Positions 24,467 to 33,151 of a stretch of DNA of 64,000 nt are shown here, in pieces. The DNA comes from Actinomycetospora sp. NBRC 106378 (lineage in GTDB: Bacteria; Actinomycetota; Actinomycetes; Mycobacteriales; Pseudonocardiaceae): NCBI RefSeq assembly GCF_030269685.1, contig NZ_BSTT01000008.1:62001-126000 (forward strand). Direction: 5' to 3'. A model generated the notes under the pieces. It searched no databases and was not told the origin of the DNA. It was given only the letters and a program-made list of their open reading frames with translations. A program made the position numbers and the translations under genes. Numbering within the stretch: the stretch's first letter is position 1; the number at the start of each line of letters is the position of its first letter.

Positions 24467-25803
24467 GGGGCCGCGGCGGCGGCCCGTGCCTGGTCGAGGG
24501 TGAGGTAGTCGTCGGTCTGCTCGAACTCGGCGAGGCGGCCGCTCGCGTTCGTCAGAAAGCCCATGCGCACCGCGTGGCTCGCGCCGAGACCGTGCAGCGC
24601 CCAGTTCGTGGCGACCCGCGCGACGGCACCCGGCGATCGCAGCGCCCAGAGGTGGTAGCCGCGCGTCACCGCCTGGGCGGGCAGTCCGGCGAGGGCGACT
24701 CCGAGCGGCTTCGCGACGGCCTCGCGGCCGCCGAGATCGACGACGAGACCGAGGTCGTGGTGGCGGTAGTCCTGCCCTCGAGCGCCGCGGAGCGAGGCGG
24801 CGACGTTGGCCGCAGCGACCGGAGCCTGCCGCGTCGCGTGCTGCGCGGTCGGGGGACAGACGGCGTCGCCCCCGCTCACCAGGTCGGGCACGGTGGCGGC
24901 GTCGCCGAGCGCGAAGACCTCGGGTCGGCCCGGCACCGCGAGGTCCGCGCCCACCACCAGTCGCCCCTTCGTCGTGTCGGCCCCCAGTCGCTCCATCAAC
25001 GGGCTGGGCGCGACGCCGGCGGTCCAGATGAGCGTGTTCGTCGCCAGGGTCCGGCCGTCGGAGAGGGTCACCGAGTCGTCGTCGGCCGCGGTGAGGCTCG
25101 TCGAGAGGTCGACCTGCACCCCGCGGCTCTCCAGGACGTCCTTCGTGTCCTCGCCGAGTCGGCGGCCGAGGCCCGGCATCAGCTCGTCGGCGTGTTGCAC
25201 CACGTGCCAGCGGACGTCGTCGGCGGTGAGGTCGCGCGATCGGCGGGCGGCGGCCGTCGTCATGAGCTGGAGGTTCGCGGCGGTCTCGACCCCCGCGTAG
25301 CCACCGCCCACGACGACGAACCGGCAGCGCCGCGCCCGCTCGTCCGGATCCGAGGAGGCGTTCGCGAGCTCGAGCTGGGAGAGCACGTGGTCACGCAGGA
25401 AGTCGGCCTCCGCGAGGGTCTTGCACCCCCGGCCGAACTCGCGCAGGCCCGGGATGTCCATGACCTTCGTGACGCTGCCGGGCGCGAGCACGAGTCGGTC
25501 GTAGGCCAGCACGTCGCGCTCGCCGGTGATCGCCTCCACGATCAGACGACGGGCGTCGAGATCGGCGCCGACGGCCCGACCGGGGACGAGGGTCGTGCGC
25601 CGCAGCGAGCGCGACAGCCCGATGACAGCGGCTCGCGGCGGGATCACCCCGGCCGCCACCTGGGGGAGCAGGGGCAGGTAGAGGGAGTGGTCGTCGGGGC
25701 AGACGAGCCGGACGTCCGCGTCGGGCACGAGCCGTTCCAGGCGACGGGCGACGGCCGCACCGGCGAAGCCGCCTCCGACGATCACGATCCGGTGCCGGGA
25801 CAT
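24463..25803 (-). CDS. NAD(P)/FAD-dependent oxidoreductase (type II NADH dehydrogenase-like)
   Basis: 446 aa, ATG 25803. Two Rossmann dinucleotide sites are visible: IVIVGGGFAGAAVARRLE at residues 6-23 for FAD and FVVVGGGYAGVETAANLQ at about 165 for NAD(P)H. The motif VFALGDAATVPD near residue 308 closes the FAD site and AQHATRQAPVAAANV follows. This is the layout of NDH-2 enzymes, which pass electrons from NADH to quinone at the membrane without pumping protons. It is the first gene of an operon with the broken DMT gene. Confidence 0.9.
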   Translation of the reverse strand: MSRHRIVIVGGGFAGAAVARRLERLVPDADVRLVCPDDHSLYLPLLPQVAAGVIPPRAAVIGLSRSLRRTTLVPGRAVGADLDARRLIVEAITGERDVLAYDRLVLAPGSVTKVMDIPGLREFGRGCKTLAEADFLRDHVLSQLELANASSDPDERARRCRFVVVGGGYAGVETAANLQLMTTAAARRSRDLTADDVRWHVVQHADELMPGLGRRLGEDTKDVLESRGVQVDLSTSLTAADDDSVTLSDGRTLATNTLIWTAGVAPSPLMERLGADTTKGRLVVGADLAVPGRPEVFALGDAATVPDLVSGGDAVCPPTAQHATRQAPVAAANVAASLRGARGQDYRHHDLGLVVDLGGREAVAKPLGVALAGLPAQAVTRGYHLWALRSPGAVARVATNWALHGLGASHAVRMGFLTNASGRLAEFEQTDDYLTLDQARAAAAAP

Positions 25804-25945
25804 GGTCGTCACGTTCCCCGCGACGGCCCCGGTCGACACCTGCTCACAAGGAGCGCTTGGGACCCCACGAGGCGGAGGCGGGTCCCGGTGGACACAGGCC
25901 GGCCCTAGCGTCGTCGACGTCCACGACAGGAAGAGGCGAACGACC

Positions 25946-26440
25946 ATGACGAACGACGGACGTCGCAAGGCGACCACGGTCCACGGTGGTTGGGACGACG
26001 ACGAGCTCTTCGACCGGGCTCCGGCGTGGGCCGTCCCCGGAGAGGTCGTCGGGGAGCGCATCGGCCGGGTCGTGTTCGCGGTCCAGTCGGCGGTCCTGCT
26101 GGCCGTCGGGATCGCCGGCCTCGTCGTCGCGGGTGGGACCTTCCTGGGCCTACGACTCAATGTCCCGCACGCGGTCCTGCTGCTCGTCACCGCCGGCGTG
26201 GTCGGCGGGGCGGTGTTCGCCTCGCAGAAGGTGATCCGCACGGTCCTCGCGGTGCAGACCGTCGTCTACCTCTTCGTCGGCGCGTTCGGGCTCGCGTTCG
26301 CGCCGACGTTCCTGGACCTGAACGGGCTGGACAGCCTCCTGCACGGGGTGCTGTTCATCCTCGGCTTCATCGGTGCGTACGTGTTCGCCGCCGGCATTCT
26401 CGAGCCCGGCGAGCTCGGCTCGGACCCGTCCGCCTCCTGA
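25946..26440 (+). CDS. Four-helix membrane protein of unknown function
   Basis: 164 aa, ATG 25946, with GGAAGAGG about ten bases upstream. A hydrophilic N-terminus (about 40 residues) precedes four hydrophobic helices: VQSAVLLAVGIAGLVVAGG, AVLLLVTAGVVGGAVFASQ, TVVYLFVGAFGLAFAPTFL and LLHGVLFILGFIGAYVFAAG. It resembles small DUF4383-type actinobacterial membrane proteins, but I cannot assign it firmly. A GGGACCC/GGGTCCC dyad (25859-25865 and 25880-25886) lies in the upstream divergent promoter region. Confidence 0.75.
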   Translation: MTNDGRRKATTVHGGWDDDELFDRAPAWAVPGEVVGERIGRVVFAVQSAVLLAVGIAGLVVAGGTFLGLRLNVPHAVLLLVTAGVVGGAVFASQKVIRTVLAVQTVVYLFVGAFGLAFAPTFLDLNGLDSLLHGVLFILGFIGAYVFAAGILEPGELGSDPSAS

Positions 26441-26451
26441 CGCGGCCTGCC

Positions 26452-27012
26452 TCATCCCATCGGCGTCTCCGATCCCGCGAGATCGGCGGTGTCGTCCCGC
26501 TCCCCGGGGAGGCGGGCGAGCAGGGGTGCGGCGGCGAGGACGATCACGAGGCCGACCACGAGGCCGAGCAGCGGAGACCCCGGGGCCGCGATGCCGCTGG
26601 CGATCAGCAGCGCCGTGGCCCCGGAGGGCGGGTGGTGTGCCCGCGCCAGCGTGAGCACCAGCAGCGTCACGCCGAGCGCGACCGCCTGGGCGACGACCTG
26701 GGCCGGGCGTTCGACGTGCGTCTCGGCGACCGACGGGGCGTTCCAGAGCCCGAAGGCCGCGAGGGTGGTGAGACCCACGGCGATCGCCGTCGCGTGCCCG
26801 ATCACCCCGTTGCGCAGCCGGCTCATCGCGCTCCGCGGGTGCGCGATCACCACGTACGCCGTGGGGCCCAGCGTCGTCGTGAGCCACGTGCCCCCCAGCG
26901 GGGTATCCCGGGCGAACCAACCGGCGAGCCCGACCGCGGCGACGAGCACGCCGGCGAGGGCCGCGAAGCGCAGCCCGAGCAGCAGGCGCCGGGACACGTC
27001 GAGGCGGATCAC
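26452..27012 (-). CDS. HPP-family membrane protein
   Basis: 186 aa from GTG 27012. Helices are spaced as in HPP proteins, and the family signature is present as TTTLGPTAYVVIAHPRSAMS near residue 49 and ARAHHPPSGATALLIASG near residue 120 (HPPxGA). HPP proteins have been linked to nitrite transport in chloroplasts and cyanobacteria, but bacterial roles are largely unknown. The start overlaps the stop of the GH15 remnant by four bases. Confidence 0.88.
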   Translation of the reverse strand: MIRLDVSRRLLLGLRFAALAGVLVAAVGLAGWFARDTPLGGTWLTTTLGPTAYVVIAHPRSAMSRLRNGVIGHATAIAVGLTTLAAFGLWNAPSVAETHVERPAQVVAQAVALGVTLLVLTLARAHHPPSGATALLIASGIAAPGSPLLGLVVGLVIVLAAAPLLARLPGERDDTADLAGSETPMG

Positions 27013-27236
27013 GTCCGCGCCCCCGGCGCCTCGAGCGGGGGCAGCGTGGCCGCGCACTCGAGCAGGAGGGCGTGCACGAACGCCTGCGGCAGGTTGCCGC
27101 GCGGCTGTCGCTCGGTCACGTCGAAATCCTCGGTGAGCGACGAGCGCGCCCCGCTCGCCGTCGGCGAGCAAGGCGTACTCGCGCAGGACGTGGGGGCGGG
27201 AGCCGCCGCGTCGTCCACCGAGGGACGGCCACCCAC
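27009..27236 (-). pseudogene. Internally deleted relic of a GH15 (glucoamylase/trehalase-like) gene
   Basis: Two short segments typical of opposite ends of GH15-type glycoside hydrolases lie side by side. Near 27145-27190 one frame reads VLREYALLADGERGALVAHR, the usual N-terminal start of the protein. Immediately after, in the next frame, TEDFDVTERQPRGNLPQAFV then HALLLECAATL reads like the C-terminus (GNFPQAFxH). The roughly 600 residues in between are gone. A frame from GTG 27236 stays open through the second segment, so a 75-aa peptide could still be made. The assignment of both ends is from memory of the family. Confidence 0.5.
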
Positions 27237-27237
27237 C

Positions 27238-28218
27238 CTAGATCAGCCCGAGGCCGGCGACGGTGTCCCGCTCCGCGGTCAGCTCGGCGACCGTCGCGTC
27301 GATCCGCTCCCGGGAGAAGGCGTCGACCTCGAGTCCCTCCACGACCTCGTAGCGCCCGCCGACGGCGCGCAGCGGGACCGAGCAGACCAGCCCTTCCGAC
27401 ACGCCGTAGGAGCCGTCGGAGACCACCCCGGCCGAGGTGTAGTCGTCCTCCGGGGTGCCGTGGATCCAGTCGCGGACCTGGTCGATGGCGGCGTGCGCCG
27501 CGGACGCCGCGGACGAGGCGCCTCGCGCGTCGATGATCGCGGCGCCGCGCTTCGCGACCGTCGGGACGAAGTCGTCGCGCACCCAGGCGTCGTCGACCAG
27601 CTCGGTCGCCGGACGGCCGGAGACCTCCGCGTGGGTGAGGTCGGGGTACTGGGTCGAGGAGTGGTTGCCCCACACGACCATGCGCCGCACGTCGTCGTTC
27701 TCCGCGCCGACCCGCTTCGCGAGCTGCGCGATCGCGCGGTTGTGGTCCAGGCGCATCATCGAGGTGAAGCGCTCCGCGGGGACGTCGGGCGCGTGCGCGC
27801 GGGTGATCAGCGCGTTCGTGTTCGCGGGGTTCCCGACGACGAGCACGCGGACGTCGTCCGCGGCGTGGGCGTTGATCGCCGCGCCCTGCGGGCCGAAGAT
27901 CCCGCCGTTGGCCTCGAGCAGATCGGAGCGCTCCATCCCCTTCCCGCGCGGACGCGCACCGACCAGCAGGCCGACGTTCGTGCCGTCGAACGCGACCTTC
28001 GGGTCGTCGGTGACCTCCACCCCCCGCAGCAGGGAGAAGGCACAGTCGTCGAGTTCCATGGCGACCCCCTCGGCGGCCGAGGTCGCCGAGGGGATCTCCA
28101 GGAGACGCAGCCGGACGGGCACGTCCGGGCCGAGGAGCTGGCCGGAGGCGACGCGGAAGATCAGCGAGTAGGCGATCTGGCCGGCGGCGCCGGTGATGGT
28201 GACGGTGACGGGTGACAC
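27238..28218 (-). CDS. mdh: Malate dehydrogenase
   Basis: 326 aa from GTG 28218 with AAGGAG seven bases upstream. The NAD site [20 protein letters not shown], the mobile loop [15 protein letters not shown] with its substrate arginines, [12 protein letters not shown], and the catalytic histidine in [13 protein letters not shown] are all present, as in the cytosolic-type enzyme of actinobacteria. It interconverts malate and oxaloacetate in the TCA cycle. It lies 11 bases after the stop of the TDT transporter gene on the same strand, an interesting link if that transporter carries C4-dicarboxylates. Confidence 0.95.
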   Translation of the reverse strand: MSPVTVTITGAAGQIAYSLIFRVASGQLLGPDVPVRLRLLEIPSATSAAEGVAMELDDCAFSLLRGVEVTDDPKVAFDGTNVGLLVGARPRGKGMERSDLLEANGGIFGPQGAAINAHAADDVRVLVVGNPANTNALITRAHAPDVPAERFTSMMRLDHNRAIAQLAKRVGAENDDVRRMVVWGNHSSTQYPDLTHAEVSGRPATELVDDAWVRDDFVPTVAKRGAAIIDARGASSAASAAHAAIDQVRDWIHGTPEDDYTSAGVVSDGSYGVSEGLVCSVPLRAVGGRYEVVEGLEVDAFSRERIDATVAELTAERDTVAGLGLI

Positions 28219-28229
28219 GGGATTCTCCT

Positions 28230-29360
28230 TCAGGCGGGGGCGAGGATGTCGCCACGGACGACGCTGCGGTGCGCGGTACGCACCGCGACGACGAGCCAGG
28301 CGGCGACGAGGAGGGCGTAGAGGCCCATCGCCCACCAGGCGAGGGCAGGGACGTGGGTCCGGGCCGCCAGCGCGCTGGTCCCGGTGACGCAGGTGCCGAC
28401 GGGGAACGTGAAGCTCCACCAGGAGGTCAGCGCGAACGGCATCTTCCGGCGGACGGTCCGGATCGTGACGGCCGCGGCGAGGGCGATCCAGATCATCGCG
28501 AAGCCCCAGGTGGCGAACCCGTAGAAGAGGCCGAACACCTCGGCGCCGCTCGCGTACGGCTCACCCAGCGTCCCGCGGGCCTGGTTCGCGAGCAGGTTCG
28601 TCGCCGTCACCGACTGGCCGAGCGGGCCCAGCACGATCCACATCGTCGGCACCGCCGACGCGGCTCCCTCGCCGTGCACGACGAGCCGGTTCCAGATCTG
28701 GGGCAGGATCGCGAGCGTCGCGAACAGGCTGACCCCGAACATCGCATAACAGGCGAGCAGCATCGTCTCCCGTCCGGCTCCGGGCGGCAGGTGGCCGATC
28801 AGCAGGGAGCCGTTCGCCGCGGAAACCATCGGCGGGACCACCGGCATCAGCCAGCCGCCGAAGGCGTGGTGCTGCCCGATCTCGTGTCTGGTGATCATCA
28901 TGTACGGGATCCACGCGGTGGTGAACAGGCCGAGGGCCGTGCCGAGGCTCCAGAGGACCCAACTCGCGGCGAGGGCGGTCGTGGCGCCGATGAGCGATGG
29001 CCCGAACTGGGCGAAGCCGAGCCCGATCGTCATCAGCCCCATGGCGGGGGCGCCCCAGAACTGGGCCATCGTCGGGTTCGTCGCATGACCCTTGGCCCGC
29101 TCCGTGTGCCGTACCCAGTGCACGGCCCAGGCGGCGGTGAGGACGACGAGCCACACCGTCGCCAGGCCCCAGATCGCGGTCCCCCAGCCCCGCAGACCGG
29201 GGAACTGGATCGGCAGGGTCGCGGCGGCGCCACCGACGATGCCGGTGCCCATCACCGACGCGTACCAGTTCGGCCCGATGTTGGCGAAGAGGTCGCGCGG
29301 CTGTTCCAGGTCACGGAGGAGCAGGCGCCGGTGATCGGGCGCGGCCTGCGTGTCGGTCAT
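28230..29360 (-). CDS. TDT-family transporter (TehA/SSU1/Mae1 type), copy 1
   Basis: 376 aa, ATG 29360. About ten transmembrane helices in the SLAC1/TehA pattern, starting [20 protein letters not shown], with [40 protein letters not shown] and [20 protein letters not shown]. The tellurite-resistance/dicarboxylate transporter family includes sulfite effluxers (SSU1), malate carriers (Mae1) and anion channels. It is a tandem duplicate of the next gene and is followed by malate dehydrogenase. Either sulfite or malate is a plausible cargo. Confidence 0.88.
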   Translation of the reverse strand: MTDTQAAPDHRRLLLRDLEQPRDLFANIGPNWYASVMGTGIVGGAAATLPIQFPGLRGWGTAIWGLATVWLVVLTAAWAVHWVRHTERAKGHATNPTMAQFWGAPAMGLMTIGLGFAQFGPSLIGATTALAASWVLWSLGTALGLFTTAWIPYMMITRHEIGQHHAFGGWLMPVVPPMVSAANGSLLIGHLPPGAGRETMLLACYAMFGVSLFATLAILPQIWNRLVVHGEGAASAVPTMWIVLGPLGQSVTATNLLANQARGTLGEPYASGAEVFGLFYGFATWGFAMIWIALAAAVTIRTVRRKMPFALTSWWSFTFPVGTCVTGTSALAARTHVPALAWWAMGLYALLVAAWLVVAVRTAHRSVVRGDILAPA

Positions 29361-29387
29361 GCCCGGTTCCTTCCCCGTCTCGTACGT

Positions 29388-29418
29388 CTGGACCCCAAGG
29401 TTCGACCTTGGGGTCCAG
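29388..29418. terminator. Strong hairpin between the two TDT genes
   Basis: A perfect 13-bp stem (29388-29400 and 29406-29418) with loop TTCGA lies between the stop of copy 2 and the start of copy 1 on the minus strand, 28 bases before the start of copy 1. It may end transcription of copy 2 or attenuate read-through into copy 1. Confidence 0.7.
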
Positions 29419-29469
29419 AAGTAGGTGCGGCGGCGTCGATGGTCGAGCTCCGCTGCGCTGCGTCTCCGA

Positions 29470-30654
29470 TCAGGCGAACAGATGCCCACGGACGACGCTG
29501 CCGTGCGCGGTGCGGGCCGCGACCACGGCCCAGGCCCCGACCAACAGGACGTAGAGCGCCAGGGCACCCCAGGCGAAGGCCGGCAGGTGCATGCGGGCGG
29601 CGAGGGCGCTGGTGCCCGTCACGACGGTGCCGACGGGGAAGGTGAAGCTCCACCAGGTCAACGCGAACGGCAGCTTCCGACGGGCCGTGCGGATCGTGAC
29701 CGCGGCGGCCAGCGCCATCCACACCATCGCGAAACCCCAGGTCGGCACGCCGTAGAGCAGGCCGAACACCTCGGCCCCGGTGGCGTAGGGCTCGGGCAGC
29801 ACACCCCGGGCCTGGTTGCCGAGCAGGTTCGCCGCCGTCACCGACTGCCCGAGCGGGCCGAGGACGATCCACATCGTCGGGACGGTCGCCGCCGGCCCGG
29901 TGCCGTGCACGACGAGCTTGTTCCAGATCTGGGGCAGGATCGCCAGGGTCGCGAAGAGGCTGACCCCGAACATCGCGTAGCAGGCCAGGAGCATCGTCTC
30001 CTTGCCGGTGCCGGCCGGGAGGTGCCCGACGAGCAGCGCACCGTTCGCGGCCGAGACCATCGGGGGCACGACGGGCATCAGCCAGCCGCCGAAGGCCCCG
30101 TCAGCCGCCACGTTCCCACGCGTGATCATGAGGTAGGGGATCGCCGCCGTCGTCACGAGCCCGATGGCGGTCCCGACGCTCCAGAGCACCCAGTCGACCG
30201 TGATCGCCGTCGAGGTCCCGAGGACGGCGCCGCCGAGCGACCCGGCCCCGGCGCCGACGGTCATGACCCCCATCGCGACCGCACCCCAGAACTGCCCCAT
30301 CACCGGGTTCGCGGCGTGCCCGCGGGCGGTCTCGGTGTGCCGGATCCAGTGCACGGCCCACGCCGTGGTGAGCAGCACCAGCAGCACGGCTGCGAGGCCC
30401 CACACGACCGTGCCGAAGACCCGCAGACCCGGGAACTGGATGGGCAGCGTGGCGGCGGCACCGCCGACGATGCCGGTGCCCATGATCGACGAGTACCAGT
30501 TCGGCCCGAGGTTCGCGAACATCTCGCGGGGCCGCTCGAGGTCCCGGAGCAGGCCGATGCGGGCGAACCCGTGGGCCGGCACCGCCTCGTGGCGTCCCGT
30601 CGCCTTCTCGGTGGCGGGACCGGTCGTCGTCTCGCGCTCGTCGATCAATGTCAT
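29470..30654 (-). CDS. TDT-family transporter (TehA/SSU1/Mae1 type), copy 2
   Basis: 394 aa, ATG 30654; it is longer than copy 1 by an N-terminal hydrophilic stretch of about 20 residues. The membrane part is very similar to copy 1, with identical or near-identical [40 protein letters not shown] and [20 protein letters not shown] segments. It is divergent from a LysR gene with 71 bases between starts, so that LysR probably regulates it. The tandem duplication points to selection for dosage or for two related substrates. Confidence 0.9.
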   Translation of the reverse strand: MTLIDERETTTGPATEKATGRHEAVPAHGFARIGLLRDLERPREMFANLGPNWYSSIMGTGIVGGAAATLPIQFPGLRVFGTVVWGLAAVLLVLLTTAWAVHWIRHTETARGHAANPVMGQFWGAVAMGVMTVGAGAGSLGGAVLGTSTAITVDWVLWSVGTAIGLVTTAAIPYLMITRGNVAADGAFGGWLMPVVPPMVSAANGALLVGHLPAGTGKETMLLACYAMFGVSLFATLAILPQIWNKLVVHGTGPAATVPTMWIVLGPLGQSVTAANLLGNQARGVLPEPYATGAEVFGLLYGVPTWGFAMVWMALAAAVTIRTARRKLPFALTWWSFTFPVGTVVTGTSALAARMHLPAFAWGALALYVLLVGAWAVVAARTAHGSVVRGHLFA

Positions 30655-30725
30655 GGCTCCGAGACTGGTCCGCGGCGAAGTGATCGAGTAGGCGGTCCGA
30701 CCTCGTGGGGTCATAAGCTGCGCTT

Positions 30726-31628
30726 GTGCCCCTGAGTCCCCGTGTGGTCGACCTCGGTCCCTACGACGTCCTCCTCTCGGTGGCCGAGCTGGGCAGCATG
30801 GGGCGGGCCGCCGAGCGGCACGGGGTCACCCAGGCGGCGGTCAGTGCCCGCATCCGTTCGCTGGAGGGTGCCCTCGGGGTGACGCTGCTGGAGCGGTCAC
30901 CGCGCGGGACCCGGCTCACCCCGCACGGGGCACTGGTGGCGGACTGGGCGCGGGTCGCCGTCGACGCGGCCGAGGCCCTCGACGCCGGGGTCACGTCGAT
31001 CCGCAGCGAGCAGGCCGCCCGGCTGCGGGTGGCGGCGAGCCTCACCGTCGCCGAGTACCTGCTCCCCCGCTGGCTGGTCGCGCTGCGCACCGAGCACCCG
31101 GAGACGTCGGTGTCACTGTCCTCGCGCAACTCCACGGACGTGGCGGCGGACGTCCTCGCCGGCGCGGCGGACCTCGGCTTCGTCGAGGGGCCGGCGGTGT
31201 CCGACGACCTCGACGCCCAGGTCGTCGCCCGCGACCGGCTCACGCTCGTCGTCGCGCCCGGCCACGCGTGGGCGTCCCGACGACGGGGGATCGACGCCGA
31301 GCGGCTCCGCGCCACCCCGCTGGTGGCCCGGGAGCACGGCTCGGGGACGCGGGCGTTCCTCGAGCACTCCGTCGGAGCCCTCGCCGAGCCCGCCCTGGAG
31401 CTCGCGTCCACGACCGCCATCAAGGGCGCGGTCGCCGCGGGCGTCGCGCCCGCCGTCCTTAGTTCGCTCGCCGTGGCGGGCGAGCTCGCGGTCGGGACGC
31501 TCGTGGCGGTGCACGTCGTCGGCCTCGACCTCGACCGACGGCTCGCCGCCGTCTGGCCGCGCGGCCGCCCCCTCGCGGGACCGGCGGCCGACCTCGTGGG
31601 CCTCGCGACCCGGCGTCGGGAAGGGTGA
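30726..31628 (+). CDS. LysR-family regulator divergent from the TDT transporters
   Basis: 300 aa from GTG 30726. The DNA-binding helix reads LGSMGRAAERHGVTQAAVSA then RIRSLEGALGVTLLERSP. The effector domain includes SLTVAEYLLPRWLVALR and GVAPAVLSSLAVAGELAVG. It is a paralog of the LysR at 19076-20002. LysR genes usually control the divergent operon, here the TDT transporters. CATAAG lies about eight bases before the GTG, so the transcript may be leaderless. The inducer is unknown; sulfite or a dicarboxylate would fit the transporter family. Confidence 0.9.
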   Translation: MPLSPRVVDLGPYDVLLSVAELGSMGRAAERHGVTQAAVSARIRSLEGALGVTLLERSPRGTRLTPHGALVADWARVAVDAAEALDAGVTSIRSEQAARLRVAASLTVAEYLLPRWLVALRTEHPETSVSLSSRNSTDVAADVLAGAADLGFVEGPAVSDDLDAQVVARDRLTLVVAPGHAWASRRRGIDAERLRATPLVAREHGSGTRAFLEHSVGALAEPALELASTTAIKGAVAAGVAPAVLSSLAVAGELAVGTLVAVHVVGLDLDRRLAAVWPRGRPLAGPAADLVGLATRRREG

Positions 31629-31631
31629 TCG

Positions 31632-32924
31632 CTACCGCACGAAGGCGCTGTGGCCGGTGATCTTCTTCCCGACGATGAGGGTGTTCATCTCGCGCGTGCC
31701 CTCGTAGGAGTAGAGCGCCTCGGCGTCGTTGAAGTACCGCGCGATCCCGTTCTCCAGGATCGTGCCGTTGCCCCCGACGATCTGGCGGCCGAGCGCGACG
31801 GTCTCGCGCATCCGGTCGGCGCAGAACTGCTTGGCCAGCGCCGAGTGCGCGTCCGAGCCGCCCCCGCCGTCGATCAGCTGCGCGTTGCGCGACGCCATCC
31901 CGAGCGACGCGGTCGTGTTGCCGAGCATCTGCACCAGGGCGTCCTGGATCATCTGGAACCCGGCGATCGGGCGGCCGAACTGCACCCGCTGCTGGGCGTA
32001 GCTCAGCGCGAGCTCGTAGGCCGCCATCTGCACGCCGACGCACGCCCACGACGCGTTGCCGCGGGTACGGCGCAGCACTCCGCCGGTGTCGGCGAACGTG
32101 CCGTTCCCGCCGGAGAGCCGCCGGTCCTCGCCCACCCGGACGCCCTCGAGGGTGATGTCGGCGTTCTGCGTGATCCGCAGCGCCGTCTTGCCCTCGATCT
32201 TCCGGGTGGTCACGCCGGGGGTCTCCCGGTCGACGACGAAGCCGCGCACCGCCTCGCCGTCCCGGGCCCAGATCACCAGGACGTCGGCGAACGTGCCGTT
32301 GCCGATCCAGCGCTTGTGACCGTCGATGACCCACTCGTCGCCCTCGCGGCGCGCGGTGGTCTCCATCCCGCCCGCGACGTCGGACCCGCCGTGCGGCTCG
32401 GTGAGGCCGAAGGCGCCGATCAGGTCCATCCGCGCCATCGGGGGCAGCCAGCGCTCCCGCTGCTCCGGCGTGCCGCAGGCGTCGATCGAGCCCATCGCGA
32501 GGCCGCTCTGGACGCCGAAGAAGCTGTTCGTCGAGGCGTCGATCCGGGCGATCTCGGCGTGCACGAAGCCCATGAGCACGCGCCGTGCGGGCTGCGGGGA
32601 GAGCTTGGACAGGCCGTAGGGCAGCCCGGCGAGGTCGAGGGCGGCGAAGCCGCGGCGGAACTGCTCCGGGAACTCCGCCGCCTCCCACGCCGCGTTCACC
32701 ACCGGTGCGACGTCGCTGGCCAGGTAGCCGCGCAGCCGGCGCAGGATGTCCCGCTCGTCGTCGGTCAGCAGCTCGCCGTAGGAGTAGAAGTCGGCGACGT
32801 GCTCCGCCTCGGGGTCGAGCTCGAGGTGGGGGCGGGGCAGGTCCGCGAACGGGTCTCCGTGCATGCCGGCCTCGTCGGCGGTGGCCGGGGCGATCGAGGT
32901 GCGGTCGTCGGTGGGCGCAGCCAT
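31632..32924 (-). CDS. Acyl-CoA dehydrogenase (glutaryl-CoA dehydrogenase-like)
   Basis: 430 aa, ATG 32924. An unusually long N-terminal extension of about 55 residues precedes the alpha-helical domain. FGLTEPHGGSDVAGGMETTA and VIDGHKRWIGNGTFADV are the FAD/acyl-binding signatures, and FGRPIAGFQMIQDALVQML with QIVGGNGTILENGIARYFND and YSYEGTREMNTLIVGK close the C-terminal domain with the usual catalytic Glu region (YEGT). It oxidises acyl-CoA and donates electrons to ETF. It converges on the LysR gene with three bases between stops. Confidence 0.92.
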   Translation of the reverse strand: MAAPTDDRTSIAPATADEAGMHGDPFADLPRPHLELDPEAEHVADFYSYGELLTDDERDILRRLRGYLASDVAPVVNAAWEAAEFPEQFRRGFAALDLAGLPYGLSKLSPQPARRVLMGFVHAEIARIDASTNSFFGVQSGLAMGSIDACGTPEQRERWLPPMARMDLIGAFGLTEPHGGSDVAGGMETTARREGDEWVIDGHKRWIGNGTFADVLVIWARDGEAVRGFVVDRETPGVTTRKIEGKTALRITQNADITLEGVRVGEDRRLSGGNGTFADTGGVLRRTRGNASWACVGVQMAAYELALSYAQQRVQFGRPIAGFQMIQDALVQMLGNTTASLGMASRNAQLIDGGGGSDAHSALAKQFCADRMRETVALGRQIVGGNGTILENGIARYFNDAEALYSYEGTREMNTLIVGKKITGHSAFVR

Positions 32925-33151
32925 GCCGATCAGCCTGCTCCCGGTCCTGCGTGCGCGCCAGACGATCGGTGGTGCACACCATCGGTGATCACCCGAGCGT
33001 CCCCCGCTAGATGCTTGTACGATGAAAGTGAAATCTCGGGTGGTCCGCGGGGATTCGGGTGGCCGGGCGGGTATCGGCTCGGTGACAGTGGTTCGGTTCG
33101 CCCTCCGCGTGACCCAGGGCGCCGAGTCTCGAGCGGTTGAGGAGTACGACG

